6,202 bases of DNA from an uncultured Pseudomonadota bacterium (GTDB lineage Bacteria > Pseudomonadota > Gammaproteobacteria > Burkholderiales > SG8-39). The stretch covers positions 1-6,202 of the forward strand of contig CAIPGJ010000827.1 in the NCBI GenBank assembly GCA_903864555.1, written 5' to 3'. Shown piece after piece: positions 1-6,202 of the stretch (the first letter of the stretch is position 1; the number at the start of each line of letters is the position of its first letter). Position numbers and translations under genes: made by a program. The notes under the pieces are model-generated. The model saw only the letters and a list, made by a program, of their open reading frames with translations. It was not told where the DNA came from and made no database searches.

Positions 1-7
1 ACTCCCG

Positions 8-13
8 TATAAT
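8..13 (+). promoter_or_regulatory. Candidate -10 box (TATAAT) directly before yciB
   Basis: A perfect sigma70 -10 hexamer, TATAAT, is followed by six bases (TTCGCC) and then the yciB ATG. Taking the last T as position -7 puts +1 on the A of the start codon, so a transcript from here would have no leader. Only seven bases upstream are in the window, so the -35 region cannot be inspected. No Shine-Dalgarno sequence is visible before this ATG, which fits leaderless translation. A perfect -10 in GC-rich DNA is notable, but initiation here is an inference. Confidence 0.5.
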
Positions 14-19
14 TTCGCC

Positions 20-556
20 ATGAAATTTCTCTTCGATCTTTTTCCAGTCATCCTTTTCTTCGTGGCCTACAAGCTGGCCGGGATATACACCGCCACGGCA
101 GTGGCCATTGCAGCCACCTTTGCGCAGATAGGCTGGCTGAAATGGCGAGGTCGCAAGGTTGAACCCATGATGTGGGTTACCCTCGGAATCATCGTGGTGT
201 TCGGCGGTGCCACCCTCTACCTGCAGGACGAGGCCTTCATCAAGTGGAAGCCAACCGTCCTCTACTGGCTGTTCGGCGTGGTACTGGCCATCGCCCCGTT
301 CTTCGGCAAGAACTTCATCCGCTCGGTCATGGGTGCCCAGATCGAGCTGCCAGAAGCCGTCTGGACCCGACTCAACTGGGGTTGGACGATATTCTTCCTG
401 CTGATGGGCATTGCCAATTTGTACGTGGCCTGGAACTTCTCCACGGAAACCTGGGTCAGCTTCAAGCTTTTCGGAAGCACGGGCCTGATGCTCGTCTTCG
501 TCATTGCCCAGGCCTTCTACCTGGCCCGCCACATGCCGGAAAAAGAGCAGCCATGA
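20..556 (+). CDS. yciB: Inner-membrane septation/intracellular-septation protein A (YciB/IspZ family)
   Basis: This encodes a 178-residue multi-pass inner-membrane protein of the YciB family (also called IspZ). In E. coli the family is linked to cell-envelope integrity and division, with reported contacts to elongation and division proteins; its biochemical activity is not settled. The length matches the family, where E. coli YciB has 179 residues. The N-terminus [14 protein letters not shown] is the family signature and fixes the start at this ATG. Hydrophobic segments lie at about residues 5-20, 22-39, 50-67, 78-95, 120-138 and 150-168. Conserved blocks are [12 protein letters not shown] (75-86) and [13 protein letters not shown] (148-160). 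There is no ribosome binding site, and a TATAAT lies six bases upstream. The stop codon overlaps an out-of-frame ATG (ATGA, 553-556), and the BolA-family gene begins 16 bases later, so the two are probably co-transcribed. Confidence 0.95.
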   Translation: MKFLFDLFPVILFFVAYKLAGIYTATAVAIAATFAQIGWLKWRGRKVEPMMWVTLGIIVVFGGATLYLQDEAFIKWKPTVLYWLFGVVLAIAPFFGKNFIRSVMGAQIELPEAVWTRLNWGWTIFFLLMGIANLYVAWNFSTETWVSFKLFGSTGLMLVFVIAQAFYLARHMPEKEQP

Positions 557-572
557 AACGGGCACGCGCAGC

Positions 573-836
573 ATGGTGACACTCGCCGACAGCATCACCA
601 ACAGTCTTGCCAGCCTGTCCCCCACCACCCTGGACATCACGGACGAATCCGGGCAGCACCTGGGGCATGCAGGCTACCGTCCCGGTGGCAGCCACTTCCG
701 GGTGGACATCGTCTCCGCCCGGTTCGCCGGCAAGTCACGCATCGAACGGCACCGCATGGTCTATGCCGCCCTCGGGCCGGTGATGCAGGACGTGCATGCG
801 CTGGCCATCAACGCCAGGACGCCGGATGAGCTATGA
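573..836 (+). CDS. bolA: BolA-family protein
   Basis: This encodes a small cytoplasmic protein of 87 residues. BolA-family proteins pair with monothiol glutaredoxins and share a [2Fe-2S] cluster; E. coli BolA also acts as a stress-related regulator of shape and envelope genes. Family marks are GHAGYRPGGSHF (31-42), the VDIVS strand (44-48), the signature RHRMVYAAL (59-67) and VHALAINARTPDE at the end (74-86). His75 corresponds to the conserved C-terminal histidine proposed as a cluster ligand, and His32 and His41 lie in the loop that carries the second ligand in other members. The ATG at 573 gives the usual family N-terminus; a GTG at 576 is a possible alternative, and in-frame sequence further upstream lies inside yciB. 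No clear Shine-Dalgarno sequence precedes it, so translation may be coupled to yciB. Whether it works mainly in iron-sulfur delivery or in transcription cannot be told from sequence. Confidence 0.9.
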   Translation: MVTLADSITNSLASLSPTTLDITDESGQHLGHAGYRPGGSHFRVDIVSARFAGKSRIERHRMVYAALGPVMQDVHALAINARTPDEL

Positions 837-837
837 T
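832..837 (+). promoter_or_regulatory. Weak candidate internal -10 box (TATGAT) before the isomerase gene
   Basis: TATGAT matches the sigma70 -10 consensus at five of six positions. It overlaps the BolA-gene stop codon and is followed by a seven-T tract (839-845). The best -35 candidate, TCAACG at 808-813 with an 18-base spacer, matches only three of six positions. A start from here would give the isomerase gene a leader of roughly 27 bases that includes its ribosome binding site. This would let that gene be expressed apart from yciB and the BolA gene, but a chance match is quite possible. Confidence 0.22.
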
Positions 838-860
838 CTTTTTTTGCGCAATCCACTATC

Positions 861-865
861 AAGGA
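861..865 (+). promoter_or_regulatory. Shine-Dalgarno sequence that decides the isomerase start
   Basis: AAGGA ends five bases before the ATG at 871. This favours that codon over the in-frame ATG at 865, which would overlap the motif. It is the only convincing ribosome binding site before any of the three plus-strand genes. Confidence 0.65.
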
Positions 866-870
866 TGAAC

Positions 871-1713
871 ATGATCCCTCGTCGTACCCTCCTGGCTGCA
901 GTGCTTCCCTTGGCTATCGCGGCCAGCCCGGCTTTTGCACAGATCAAACCCCTGCCCACAGCCGACACCAAGGCAGGCGCGGTTGCCCAGCCTCCGGGAG
1001 CCATCAAACCGGTCAGCGTGAATGGCAAGGCCATCCCCAAGGCACGCCTGGATTACCTGGTCAAGCAACGCACCGCCCAGGGCCAGCCCGACAACGAGCA
1101 GATGCGTCGCGCACTACTGGACAACCTGATCAACCAGGAAGTCCTGGCGCAGGAAGCCGAGCGCAAGGGCCTGGCCAAGAGTGCCGACATCCAGATCCAG
1201 GTCGAGTTGGCACGCCAGACCGCCTTGGCACGCGCAGTCATCGATGAATATCTCAAGGCCCATCCGGTCCGCGAGGATCAGCTGAAGGCGCAATACGAGG
1301 CGGTGAAATCACAGCGCGGCGAACGCGAATTCCGTGCCCGCCACATCCTGGTCGATACGGAAGCCGCAGCCAAGGACATCACCGAGAAGCTGAAGAAGGG
1401 CGAGAAATTCGAAGAACTGGCCAAGCAATCCAAGGATCCTGGCTCCAAGGACCGCGGCGGCGACCTCGACTGGGCGGCTGCCGGCAATTACGTGAAGCCG
1501 TTTTCCGACGCCCTGCTGAAGCTGGAGAAGGGCAAGCTCACCGACGCGCCAATCCAGACCCAGTTCGGCTGGCACGTGATCCGGCTGGACGATGTCCGGT
1601 CAGTTCAGTTCCCCCCCTACGAGCAGGTCAAGCAGCAGATCCAGAATGCCATGCAGGAACAGGAGATTCAGAAACTGGTGGCCGATCTGCGCGCCAAGGC
1701 CAAGATCGAATAG
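871..1713 (+). CDS. Periplasmic peptidyl-prolyl cis-trans isomerase, parvulin type (SurA/PrsA-like)
   Basis: This encodes a 280-residue secreted foldase predicted to isomerise X-Pro bonds and assist folding of envelope proteins in the periplasm. A Sec signal peptide covers residues 1-23: RR near the N-terminus, a hydrophobic core (LLAAVLPLAIA), then an ASPAFA cleavage site before QIK. A lipobox cysteine is absent, so it should be soluble. Residues 48-145 form a charged, helical SurA_N-like chaperone region that begins VSVNGKAIPKARLDYLV. The parvulin domain spans about 152-243, with RARHILV (155-161), DPGSKDRGGDLDW (189-201) and FGWHVIRLDD (232-241); His158 and His235 match the conserved active-site histidines of parvulins. 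The C-terminal tail (244-280) is helical. The start is set by AAGGA at 861-865; starting at 865 adds only two residues. The gene lies 34 bases after the BolA gene and probably ends the operon. The coding sequence contains a C7 run (1611-1617). Client proteins are unknown. Confidence 0.92.
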   Translation: MIPRRTLLAAVLPLAIAASPAFAQIKPLPTADTKAGAVAQPPGAIKPVSVNGKAIPKARLDYLVKQRTAQGQPDNEQMRRALLDNLINQEVLAQEAERKGLAKSADIQIQVELARQTALARAVIDEYLKAHPVREDQLKAQYEAVKSQRGEREFRARHILVDTEAAAKDITEKLKKGEKFEELAKQSKDPGSKDRGGDLDWAAAGNYVKPFSDALLKLEKGKLTDAPIQTQFGWHVIRLDDVRSVQFPPYEQVKQQIQNAMQEQEIQKLVADLRAKAKIE

Positions 1714-1738
1714 CCCCATCGAAAGACCGAAGAACTGT

Positions 1739-1759
1739 CCGGGAAAGCAGGCTTCCCGG
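1739..1759. terminator. Stem-loop after the isomerase gene, possible terminator
   Basis: CCGGGAA (1739-1745) pairs perfectly with TTCCCGG (1753-1759) around a seven-base loop, starting 25 bases after the isomerase stop codon. The stem could form in transcripts of either strand. No run of T follows on either side, so it does not meet the usual intrinsic-terminator rule. It may act as a 3' end stabiliser or contribute to termination in the convergent gap. Confidence 0.4.
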
Positions 1760-1766
1760 CTCATCC

Positions 1767-1810
1767 CTGCCGGATGGCTCGGGCGCAGCAGCGTCAGGAT
1801 CATCCGGCAG
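1767..1810. repeat. Perfect 10-bp inverted repeat with 24-base loop in the convergent gap
   Basis: CTGCCGGATG (1767-1776) and CATCCGGCAG (1801-1810) are exact inverted copies. A third copy of the core, CATCCGGC, lies at 1849-1856 directly against the purL stop codon. The first arm could instead form a small local hairpin with CATCC at 1762-1766. Pairing of the 10-bp arms would place a stem-loop at the end of both converging transcripts. The core GCCGGATG resembles one half of the enterobacterial REP element, which may be coincidence. Confidence 0.45.
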
Positions 1811-1824
1811 TATCGTTTACCACG

Positions 1825-1839
1825 GGGATCGCTGATCCC
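1825..1839. terminator. Short stem-loop after purL, possible terminator
   Basis: GGGATC (1825-1830) and GATCCC (1834-1839) pair perfectly around a three-base loop. The stem begins 17 bases beyond the purL stop codon, reading the minus strand. It is compact and GC-rich, but the following minus-strand sequence (CCGTGGTAAACG) lacks a U-tract. It is a candidate 3' end structure for purL. Factor-dependent termination is equally possible. Confidence 0.38.
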
Positions 1840-1856
1840 GCCTCAACCCATCCGGC

Positions 1857-4800
1857 TCAGCCCACCCACTGCCTGGCATTGCGGAACATGCGCATCCAGG
1901 GGGAGTCTTCACCCCATTCGCGCGGGTGCCAGGACATCTGCACGCTGCGGAACACGCGTTCCGGATGCGGCATGAGGATGGTGTAACGCCCGTCGGCTGT
2001 GGTCAGACCGGTGACACCACCCGGCGAACCATTGGGGTTCATCGGATAGGTTTCCGTCGGCAAGCCTTCGTGGTCAACGTAACGCAGCGATACCGCGGCC
2101 TTGCCGGTACTGCCCGCGCGGTCGAACAGCACCCGGCCTTCGCCATGGGCCGTCACCACCGGCATGCGACTGCCCGCCATCCCGGTGAAGAAGATGGAGG
2201 GACTGGCCATCACTTCGGCCATCACCAGACGCGCCTCGAACTGCTCCGAACGATTCTTCAGGAAGCGCGGCCAGTGGGCCGCGCCCGGGATCAGGTCGCG
2301 CAGGTGGCTCATCATCTGGCAACCATTGCAAACGCCCAGGGCAAACACGTCGCTGCGGGCAAAGAAAGCTTCGAACTGCGCCCGCGCCCTGTCGTTGAAC
2401 AGGATGGAGCGCGCCCAGCCGGCGCCGGCACCCAGCACATCGCCGTAAGAAAATCCGCCACAGGCGACAAAACCGCGAAAACCCGACAGCGATACACGCC
2501 CGGAAATGATGTCGCTCATGTGCACGTCGTGCGCCTCGAAGCCGGCCCGGTCAAAGGCTGCCGCCATTTCCACCTGGCCATTCACGCCCTGTTCGCGCAG
2601 GATGGCCACGGCCGGACGCACGCCTGAGGCAATGAAGGGGGCGGCGACATCCTCGGCGGGATCGAAGGCGAGGCTGGCGTGCAGCCCGCGGTTTTCCTCG
2701 AGCGCCAGGATGTCGAACTCCTCACGCGCACAGTCCGGATGGTCGCGCAGCGACTGCATGCGCAGGCTCACCTCGGACCAGGCCTGCTGCAACAGGCGGC
2801 GCTCCGCCTTGAATATCGGCTTGGCATTGCGCACGATGCGAATCTCGTCACGCGTATTGGGCATGCCGACCAGGCTGCCTGACAGACCGGCTTCGCGCAA
2901 CCGACCGAGCACCTTCAGCCGGTCGGCGGTGCGCACCTGTATCACCGCACCGAGTTCCTCGGCAAACACGCCCGCCAGAACACGTTCCTGGTCGCGCCCA
3001 TACATCAGTTCGGGTTTGCGCTCATTGCCGTCGACGTCATGGGCCTGGGCATCATAGGCCAGCATGTCCACATTCATGGTGACACCGACATGCGCGGCAA
3101 AAGCCATCTCGCACAGGGTGACGAACAGGCCGCCATCAGAGCGGTCGTGATAGGCCAGCACCAGGTCATCCCGACACAGGGACTGCACACATTCCCAGAA
3201 TGCGCGCAATTGCGCCGGCTGGTCGAGGTCGGGCACCACATCGCCGAACTGGCCGTACACCTGCGCCAGGATGGAGCCACCCAGGCGATTGCGGCCATTG
3301 CCCAGGTCGATGAGGAGCAACTGCGTGTCGCCCTGGTCCAACTGCAGTTCCGGGGTCAGCACCCGTCGCACGTCATCGCAGGGCGCGAAGGCTGAAACGA
3401 TGAGCGACACCGGTGACACCACTTCCCGGTCCTGTCCGCCATCCTTCCACGCAGTGCGCATGGACAATGAATCCTTGCCCACCGGAATGCTGATGCCCAG
3501 CTCCGGGCAGACCTGCTGGGTCAGCGCATGCACCGCATCGAACAGCGCGGCATCCTCGCCCGGATGTCCGGCAGCCGCCATCCAGTTGGCCGACAGCTTG
3601 ATGCTTTCCAGTTGCACCGGGGCTGCGGCCAGATTGGTCAGTGCCTCGGCCAATGCCATACGTGCCGAAGCCGGCGCATCCAGGACGGCCAGCGGCGAAC
3701 GCTCACCCATGGCATAGGCTTCACCGGCATGGCCCTGGAAACCCAGTAGTGTGGCCGCGCAATCGGCGACCGGCACCTGCCAGGGCCCGACGCAGGGGTC
3801 ACGCACGCACAGTCCACCGACGCTGCGGTCTCCGATGTAGACAAGGAAGCCCTTGTTGGCCACCGTCGGGGCGCGCAACACCCGCAGACAGGCCTCTTCC
3901 AGACCGATATCCACAGTCGACAGGGCTACGCCGGTCTGCGCCACATGGTGCACGTCGCGGGTCATGCGCGGCGGCTTGCCGAGCAGGACATCCAGGGACA
4001 TGTCCACCGGCACATTGGAAAGCTGCGCATCCTCGACGCGCAGCTGGCCGGCGTCGGTTGCCGTGCCCAGCACGGCGAAGGGACAACGCTCGCGCTCACA
4101 GATGGCACGGAAACGATCGAGGTCCTGCGGCAGGATGGCGAGGACGTAGCGCTCCTGTGCTTCGTTGCACCAGATTTCGCGCGGGCTCATGCCCGACTCT
4201 TCGCTGGGCACCGCGCGCAGGTCGATCAGCGCGCCGCGTCCCGAGCCATGCGCCAGTTCCGGCATGGCATTGGACAGGCCGCCGGCCCCCACGTCGTGCA
4301 GGGACAGGACCGGATTGTCTGCACCAAGCTGCCAGCAACGATCAATGACTTCCTGGGCGCGCCGCTCGATCTCCGGATTACCCCGCTGCACCGAATCGAA
4401 ATCCAGGTTCTCGGTATTGGTTCCGGTGGCCATGCTCGAGGCAGCGCCGCCACCCATGCCGATCAGCATGCCCGGCCCACCCAGCTGCAGCAGCAGCGCG
4501 CCTTCCGGGATGTCGAGCTTGGCGGTGTGTGCGTCGCTGATGTTGCCGATGCCGCCGGCAATCATGATGGGCTTGTGATAGCCGCGCACCTTGCCCGCCA
4601 CACTGGCCTCGAAAGTGCGGAAGTAGCCGGCCAGATTGGGCCGGCCAAACTCGTTGTTGAAGGCTGCCGCACCGATAGGCCCGTCCAGCATGATCTGCAG
4701 GGCCGACGCAATGCGCGATGGCCGCCCCAAGCTCACTTCCCAGGGCTGTTCATGGCCGGGGATGCGCAGGTGCGAGACCGAGAACCCGCACAGACCCGCC

Positions 4801-5783
4801 TTGGGCTTGCCACCACGCCCGGTGGCGCCCTCATCGCGGATCTCCCCGCCCGAGCCGGTGGCAGCACCCGGAAAAGGCGAGATGGCCGTGGGGTGATTGT
4901 GCGTCTCGCACTTCATCAGCGTGTGGGTCATTTCCTGACGATAGCCATAGACACCGCCGGCCGGATAGAAGCGCTGGATCTCGCGGCCGGTCATGACCGC
5001 CGCATTGTCCGAATACGCCACCACCGTGCCCTGCGGGAAGCGTTTGTGGGTAGTGCGCACCATCCCGAACAGGGTCTCCTCGCGGGGCTGCCCGTCGATC
5101 ACCCACGACGCGTTGAATATCTTGTGCCGGCAATGCTCCGAATTCGCCTGGGCGAACATGGTCAGTTCCACGTCGGTGGGGTTGCGTCCCAGCGCCACGA
5201 AACTGTCCAGCAGATAGTCGATCTCGTCCGGGGCGAGCGCAAGGCCCATATCGGCGTTGGCACGCTCCAGGGCCACCCGCCCGTCGGCAAGCACATCCAC
5301 CCTCGCCAGCTCACGAGGCGGCACATGCCGGAACAGCACATCGGCTTCGTCGGGGTGCCGGATGACTGACTCTGTCATGCGGTCGTGCAGCAGCGCGAGC
5401 GCAGCGACCGGGCGTTGTTCACCGCCCGCCTTGTGCTGCTTCAGGTACCAGGCCACGCCGCGCTCGATCCGCCTCACTGCATCCATGCCGCAGTGGCGCA
5501 GGATGTCAGTCGCCTTGGAAGACCAGGGGGAAATGGTCCCCGGACGCGGAATCACCAGCAAAGAGGGCATTTGCCCGTGCGGCCCCGCGGCCTCACCGCT
5601 GTCGAGCAAGGCGGCAAGCCGCTGCTCACCGGCCGGAGGCAATGGCTGGTCACACTCGGCAAAATGCCAGTGTTCTGCGCGGACGACGACCAGCGCAGGA
5701 TCAAGGGCGGCCAGCTGGGAATTGAGCTTGTCGAGCCGGAACGCGGAGAGTGCGTTTCCTCCGCGCAGTTTGAGTATCGGCAT
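1857..5783 (-). CDS. purL: Phosphoribosylformylglycinamidine synthase, single-chain PurL (FGAM synthetase)
   Basis: This encodes a 1308-residue cytoplasmic enzyme for the fourth step of de novo purine synthesis: FGAR + ATP + glutamine gives FGAM + ADP + Pi + glutamate. It is the large type that fuses PurS-, PurL- and PurQ-like parts. The PurS-like N-terminal domain (about 1-150) starts [16 protein letters not shown], and a linker follows. The synthetase region (about 220-1000) has [10 protein letters not shown] (214-223, with the catalytic His217 equivalent), [20 protein letters not shown] (293-312) and [13 protein letters not shown] (401-413), then a second, pseudo-symmetric half. The class I glutaminase (about 1056-1308) has ILREQGVN, the nucleophile Cys1152 in [10 protein letters not shown], and His1273/Glu1275 in MPHPERVF. 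Length is close to E. coli (1295), with about 20 extra residues near 908-930. The ATG at 5783 matches the family N-terminus; an upstream in-frame GTG (5831) would add 16 unrelated residues. No Shine-Dalgarno sequence precedes it. The gene is intact and converges on the isomerase gene. Confidence 0.98.
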   Translation of the reverse strand: MPILKLRGGNALSAFRLDKLNSQLAALDPALVVVRAEHWHFAECDQPLPPAGEQRLAALLDSGEAAGPHGQMPSLLVIPRPGTISPWSSKATDILRHCGMDAVRRIERGVAWYLKQHKAGGEQRPVAALALLHDRMTESVIRHPDEADVLFRHVPPRELARVDVLADGRVALERANADMGLALAPDEIDYLLDSFVALGRNPTDVELTMFAQANSEHCRHKIFNASWVIDGQPREETLFGMVRTTHKRFPQGTVVAYSDNAAVMTGREIQRFYPAGGVYGYRQEMTHTLMKCETHNHPTAISPFPGAATGSGGEIRDEGATGRGGKPKAGLCGFSVSHLRIPGHEQPWEVSLGRPSRIASALQIMLDGPIGAAAFNNEFGRPNLAGYFRTFEASVAGKVRGYHKPIMIAGGIGNISDAHTAKLDIPEGALLLQLGGPGMLIGMGGGAASSMATGTNTENLDFDSVQRGNPEIERRAQEVIDRCWQLGADNPVLSLHDVGAGGLSNAMPELAHGSGRGALIDLRAVPSEESGMSPREIWCNEAQERYVLAILPQDLDRFRAICERERCPFAVLGTATDAGQLRVEDAQLSNVPVDMSLDVLLGKPPRMTRDVHHVAQTGVALSTVDIGLEEACLRVLRAPTVANKGFLVYIGDRSVGGLCVRDPCVGPWQVPVADCAATLLGFQGHAGEAYAMGERSPLAVLDAPASARMALAEALTNLAAAPVQLESIKLSANWMAAAGHPGEDAALFDAVHALTQQVCPELGISIPVGKDSLSMRTAWKDGGQDREVVSPVSLIVSAFAPCDDVRRVLTPELQLDQGDTQLLLIDLGNGRNRLGGSILAQVYGQFGDVVPDLDQPAQLRAFWECVQSLCRDDLVLAYHDRSDGGLFVTLCEMAFAAHVGVTMNVDMLAYDAQAHDVDGNERKPELMYGRDQERVLAGVFAEELGAVIQVRTADRLKVLGRLREAGLSGSLVGMPNTRDEIRIVRNAKPIFKAERRLLQQAWSEVSLRMQSLRDHPDCAREEFDILALEENRGLHASLAFDPAEDVAAPFIASGVRPAVAILREQGVNGQVEMAAAFDRAGFEAHDVHMSDIISGRVSLSGFRGFVACGGFSYGDVLGAGAGWARSILFNDRARAQFEAFFARSDVFALGVCNGCQMMSHLRDLIPGAAHWPRFLKNRSEQFEARLVMAEVMASPSIFFTGMAGSRMPVVTAHGEGRVLFDRAGSTGKAAVSLRYVDHEGLPTETYPMNPNGSPGGVTGLTTADGRYTILMPHPERVFRSVQMSWHPREWGEDSPWMRMFRNARQWVG

Positions 5784-5784
5784 G

Positions 5785-5838
5785 CCCTGAATTATACCGG
5801 AGGCCGACTGAAAACTGACGCGTAGCGGCACTTCAGGG
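5785..5838. repeat. 7-bp inverted repeat spanning the purL promoter region
   Basis: CCCTGAA (5785-5791) and TTCAGGG (5832-5838) are exact inverted copies separated by 40 bases. The first arm touches the -10 box and lies just before the purL ATG. They could be paired operator half-sites. In a longer transcript, the pair could also fold back over the purL start. A 7-bp match of this kind in 122 bp is expected by chance roughly once in two such regions, so support is weak. Confidence 0.2.
5791..5796 (-). promoter_or_regulatory. Candidate -10 box (TATAAT) directly before purL
   Basis: On the minus strand a perfect TATAAT is followed by seven bases (TCAGGGC) and the purL ATG. A normal start site would fall on the ATG or one base before it, giving a leaderless or nearly leaderless mRNA. 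No good -35 is seen: at spacers of 16-18 bases the hexamers are TCAGTT, GTCAGT and CGTCAG, all poor matches. There is no full extended -10 TG. The 122-bp gap behind it (5784-5905) shows no convincing terminator, riboswitch or PurR-type operator. Confidence 0.45.
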
Positions 5839-5905
5839 GAGGGAAAGCGCGACAGGCCGGGACCACGTCAACGCACGCACGTACATGGCGATACCCGACC
5901 GGCCG

Positions 5906-6202
5906 TCAATTACCACGCCGGAACTGCGGTTCCTTCAGAGTGCCCGAAATCACCAGAGAGGCGCGGGCCTGCGAGCGCAGTTCGGCCTGCACCCGACCGG
6001 ACAGTCCACCCTGCCCATCCATATCCAGATTGCCGGCTGCGTTGAGCAGGCCGGCAGCCAGGCGAAGCTGCCTCAGTTGCAATCGGGTGGCGTCGGCACT
6101 GAAACTGCCGCTGATCTCCGAGAACAGCGTGGCGCCACCCACACTGTCGGCACCCTGCAGAAGCTTGGTCAGGTCCACCCCGGACAGACTGCCCTTCTGC
6201 AG
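5906..6202 (-). CDS. C-terminal end of a probable AsmA-family envelope protein (partial)
   Basis: The last 98 codons of a minus-strand gene are present, and the frame stays open to the window edge at 6202, so the start lies outside. The stop is TGA at 5906-5908. A GTG at 6178 is in frame but need not be a start. The visible protein alternates polar and hydrophobic residues with glycine turns, as in beta-strand repeats: FSEISGSFSADATRLQLRQL, then a GNLDMDGQGGLSGRV block, and a final SLVISGTLKEPQFRR. Segments of the type 'SGSF...LRLAAGLLNAAGNLDMD...VSGTL..P' are typical of the C-terminal region of AsmA-like proteins, which are large, inner-membrane-anchored periplasmic proteins linked to outer-membrane assembly or lipid transport. 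Recognition rests on pattern alone and short length, so the family call is moderate. The gene reads in the same direction as purL and ends 122 bp before it, so read-through into purL is possible. Confidence 0.6.
   Translation of the reverse strand: MQKGSLSGVDLTKLLQGADSVGGATLFSEISGSFSADATRLQLRQLRLAAGLLNAAGNLDMDGQGGLSGRVQAELRSQARASLVISGTLKEPQFRRGN

Noticed and set aside
172..579. 135-codon frame overlapping yciB in another reading frame
   Set aside because: YciB in the main frame is clearly recognisable along its whole length, and the alternative product is an arginine- and histidine-rich shadow. Only its last eight codons were kept as a possible coupling device.
1926..2627. 233-codon and other plus-strand open frames across 1926-4348
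   Set aside because: All are antisense to purL, have compositions dominated by Arg, His, Ala and Pro, and show no family motif or ribosome binding site.
3945..5369. Long 474-codon open frame on the plus strand inside purL
   Set aside because: It lies wholly antisense to a perfectly conserved PurL coding region. Its product is rich in His, Arg, Gly and Ala with no recognisable motif, as expected for an antisense frame of a GC-rich gene.
5784..5831. 16-codon N-terminal extension of PurL from a GTG at 5831
   Set aside because: The extension does not resemble PurL N-termini, has no Shine-Dalgarno sequence, and would contain the promoter-like TATAAT. The ATG at 5783 matches the family start.
5860..5885. 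ACGT/ACGCAC-rich stretch upstream of purL considered as a PurR-type operator
   Set aside because: It lacks the palindromic form of the enterobacterial PurR box (ACGCAAACGTTTGCGT), and it lies 75 bases or more from the candidate promoter.
5855..5904. GGCCGG / CCGGCC inverted repeat as a terminator of the AsmA-like gene
   Set aside because: The arms are only six bases long, the loop is 38 bases and no T-run follows. Such GC-only words arise easily in this composition.
1..6202. tRNA or rRNA genes, CRISPR array, insertion sequence or transposase, phage or defence genes
   Set aside because: The window was read for these and none was seen. Nearly all of it is covered by recognisable housekeeping genes.

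Overview
The window is GC-rich (roughly 60-65%, by eye) and carries ordinary housekeeping genes. It looks like a beta-proteobacterial chromosome. The reasons are the grouping of yciB, a BolA-family gene, a periplasmic parvulin gene and purL, and a PurL of 1308 residues that has an extra segment of about 20 residues relative to the recalled E. coli enzyme. The class assignment is an inference; genus cannot be told.

Left part, plus strand (20-1713): three closely packed genes form a probable operon. These are yciB (inner-membrane protein of the cell envelope and division machinery), a BolA-family gene (iron-sulfur trafficking or regulation) and a secreted SurA/PrsA-like peptidyl-prolyl isomerase (periplasmic folding). 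All three have roles around the envelope and stress response. Only the isomerase has a recognisable Shine-Dalgarno sequence.

Middle (1714-1856): a 143-bp gap separates the isomerase gene from purL, which converge on it. The gap holds three inverted repeats and no gene. They probably end transcription from both sides, although none has a good U-tract.

Right part, minus strand (5783-1857): purL encodes the single-chain phosphoribosylformylglycinamidine synthase of purine synthesis, complete and with its catalytic residues present. A 122-bp gap lies upstream, then the 3' end of a gene read in the same direction whose product resembles the C-terminus of an AsmA-family protein. That gene runs off the window edge.

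No mobile element, CRISPR array, tRNA, rRNA or unusual gene system was seen. The most noticeable signal is regulatory. Both yciB and purL have a perfect TATAAT hexamer only 6 or 7 bases before their well-supported ATG start codons, with no usable Shine-Dalgarno sequence. This is the layout expected of leaderless transcripts.
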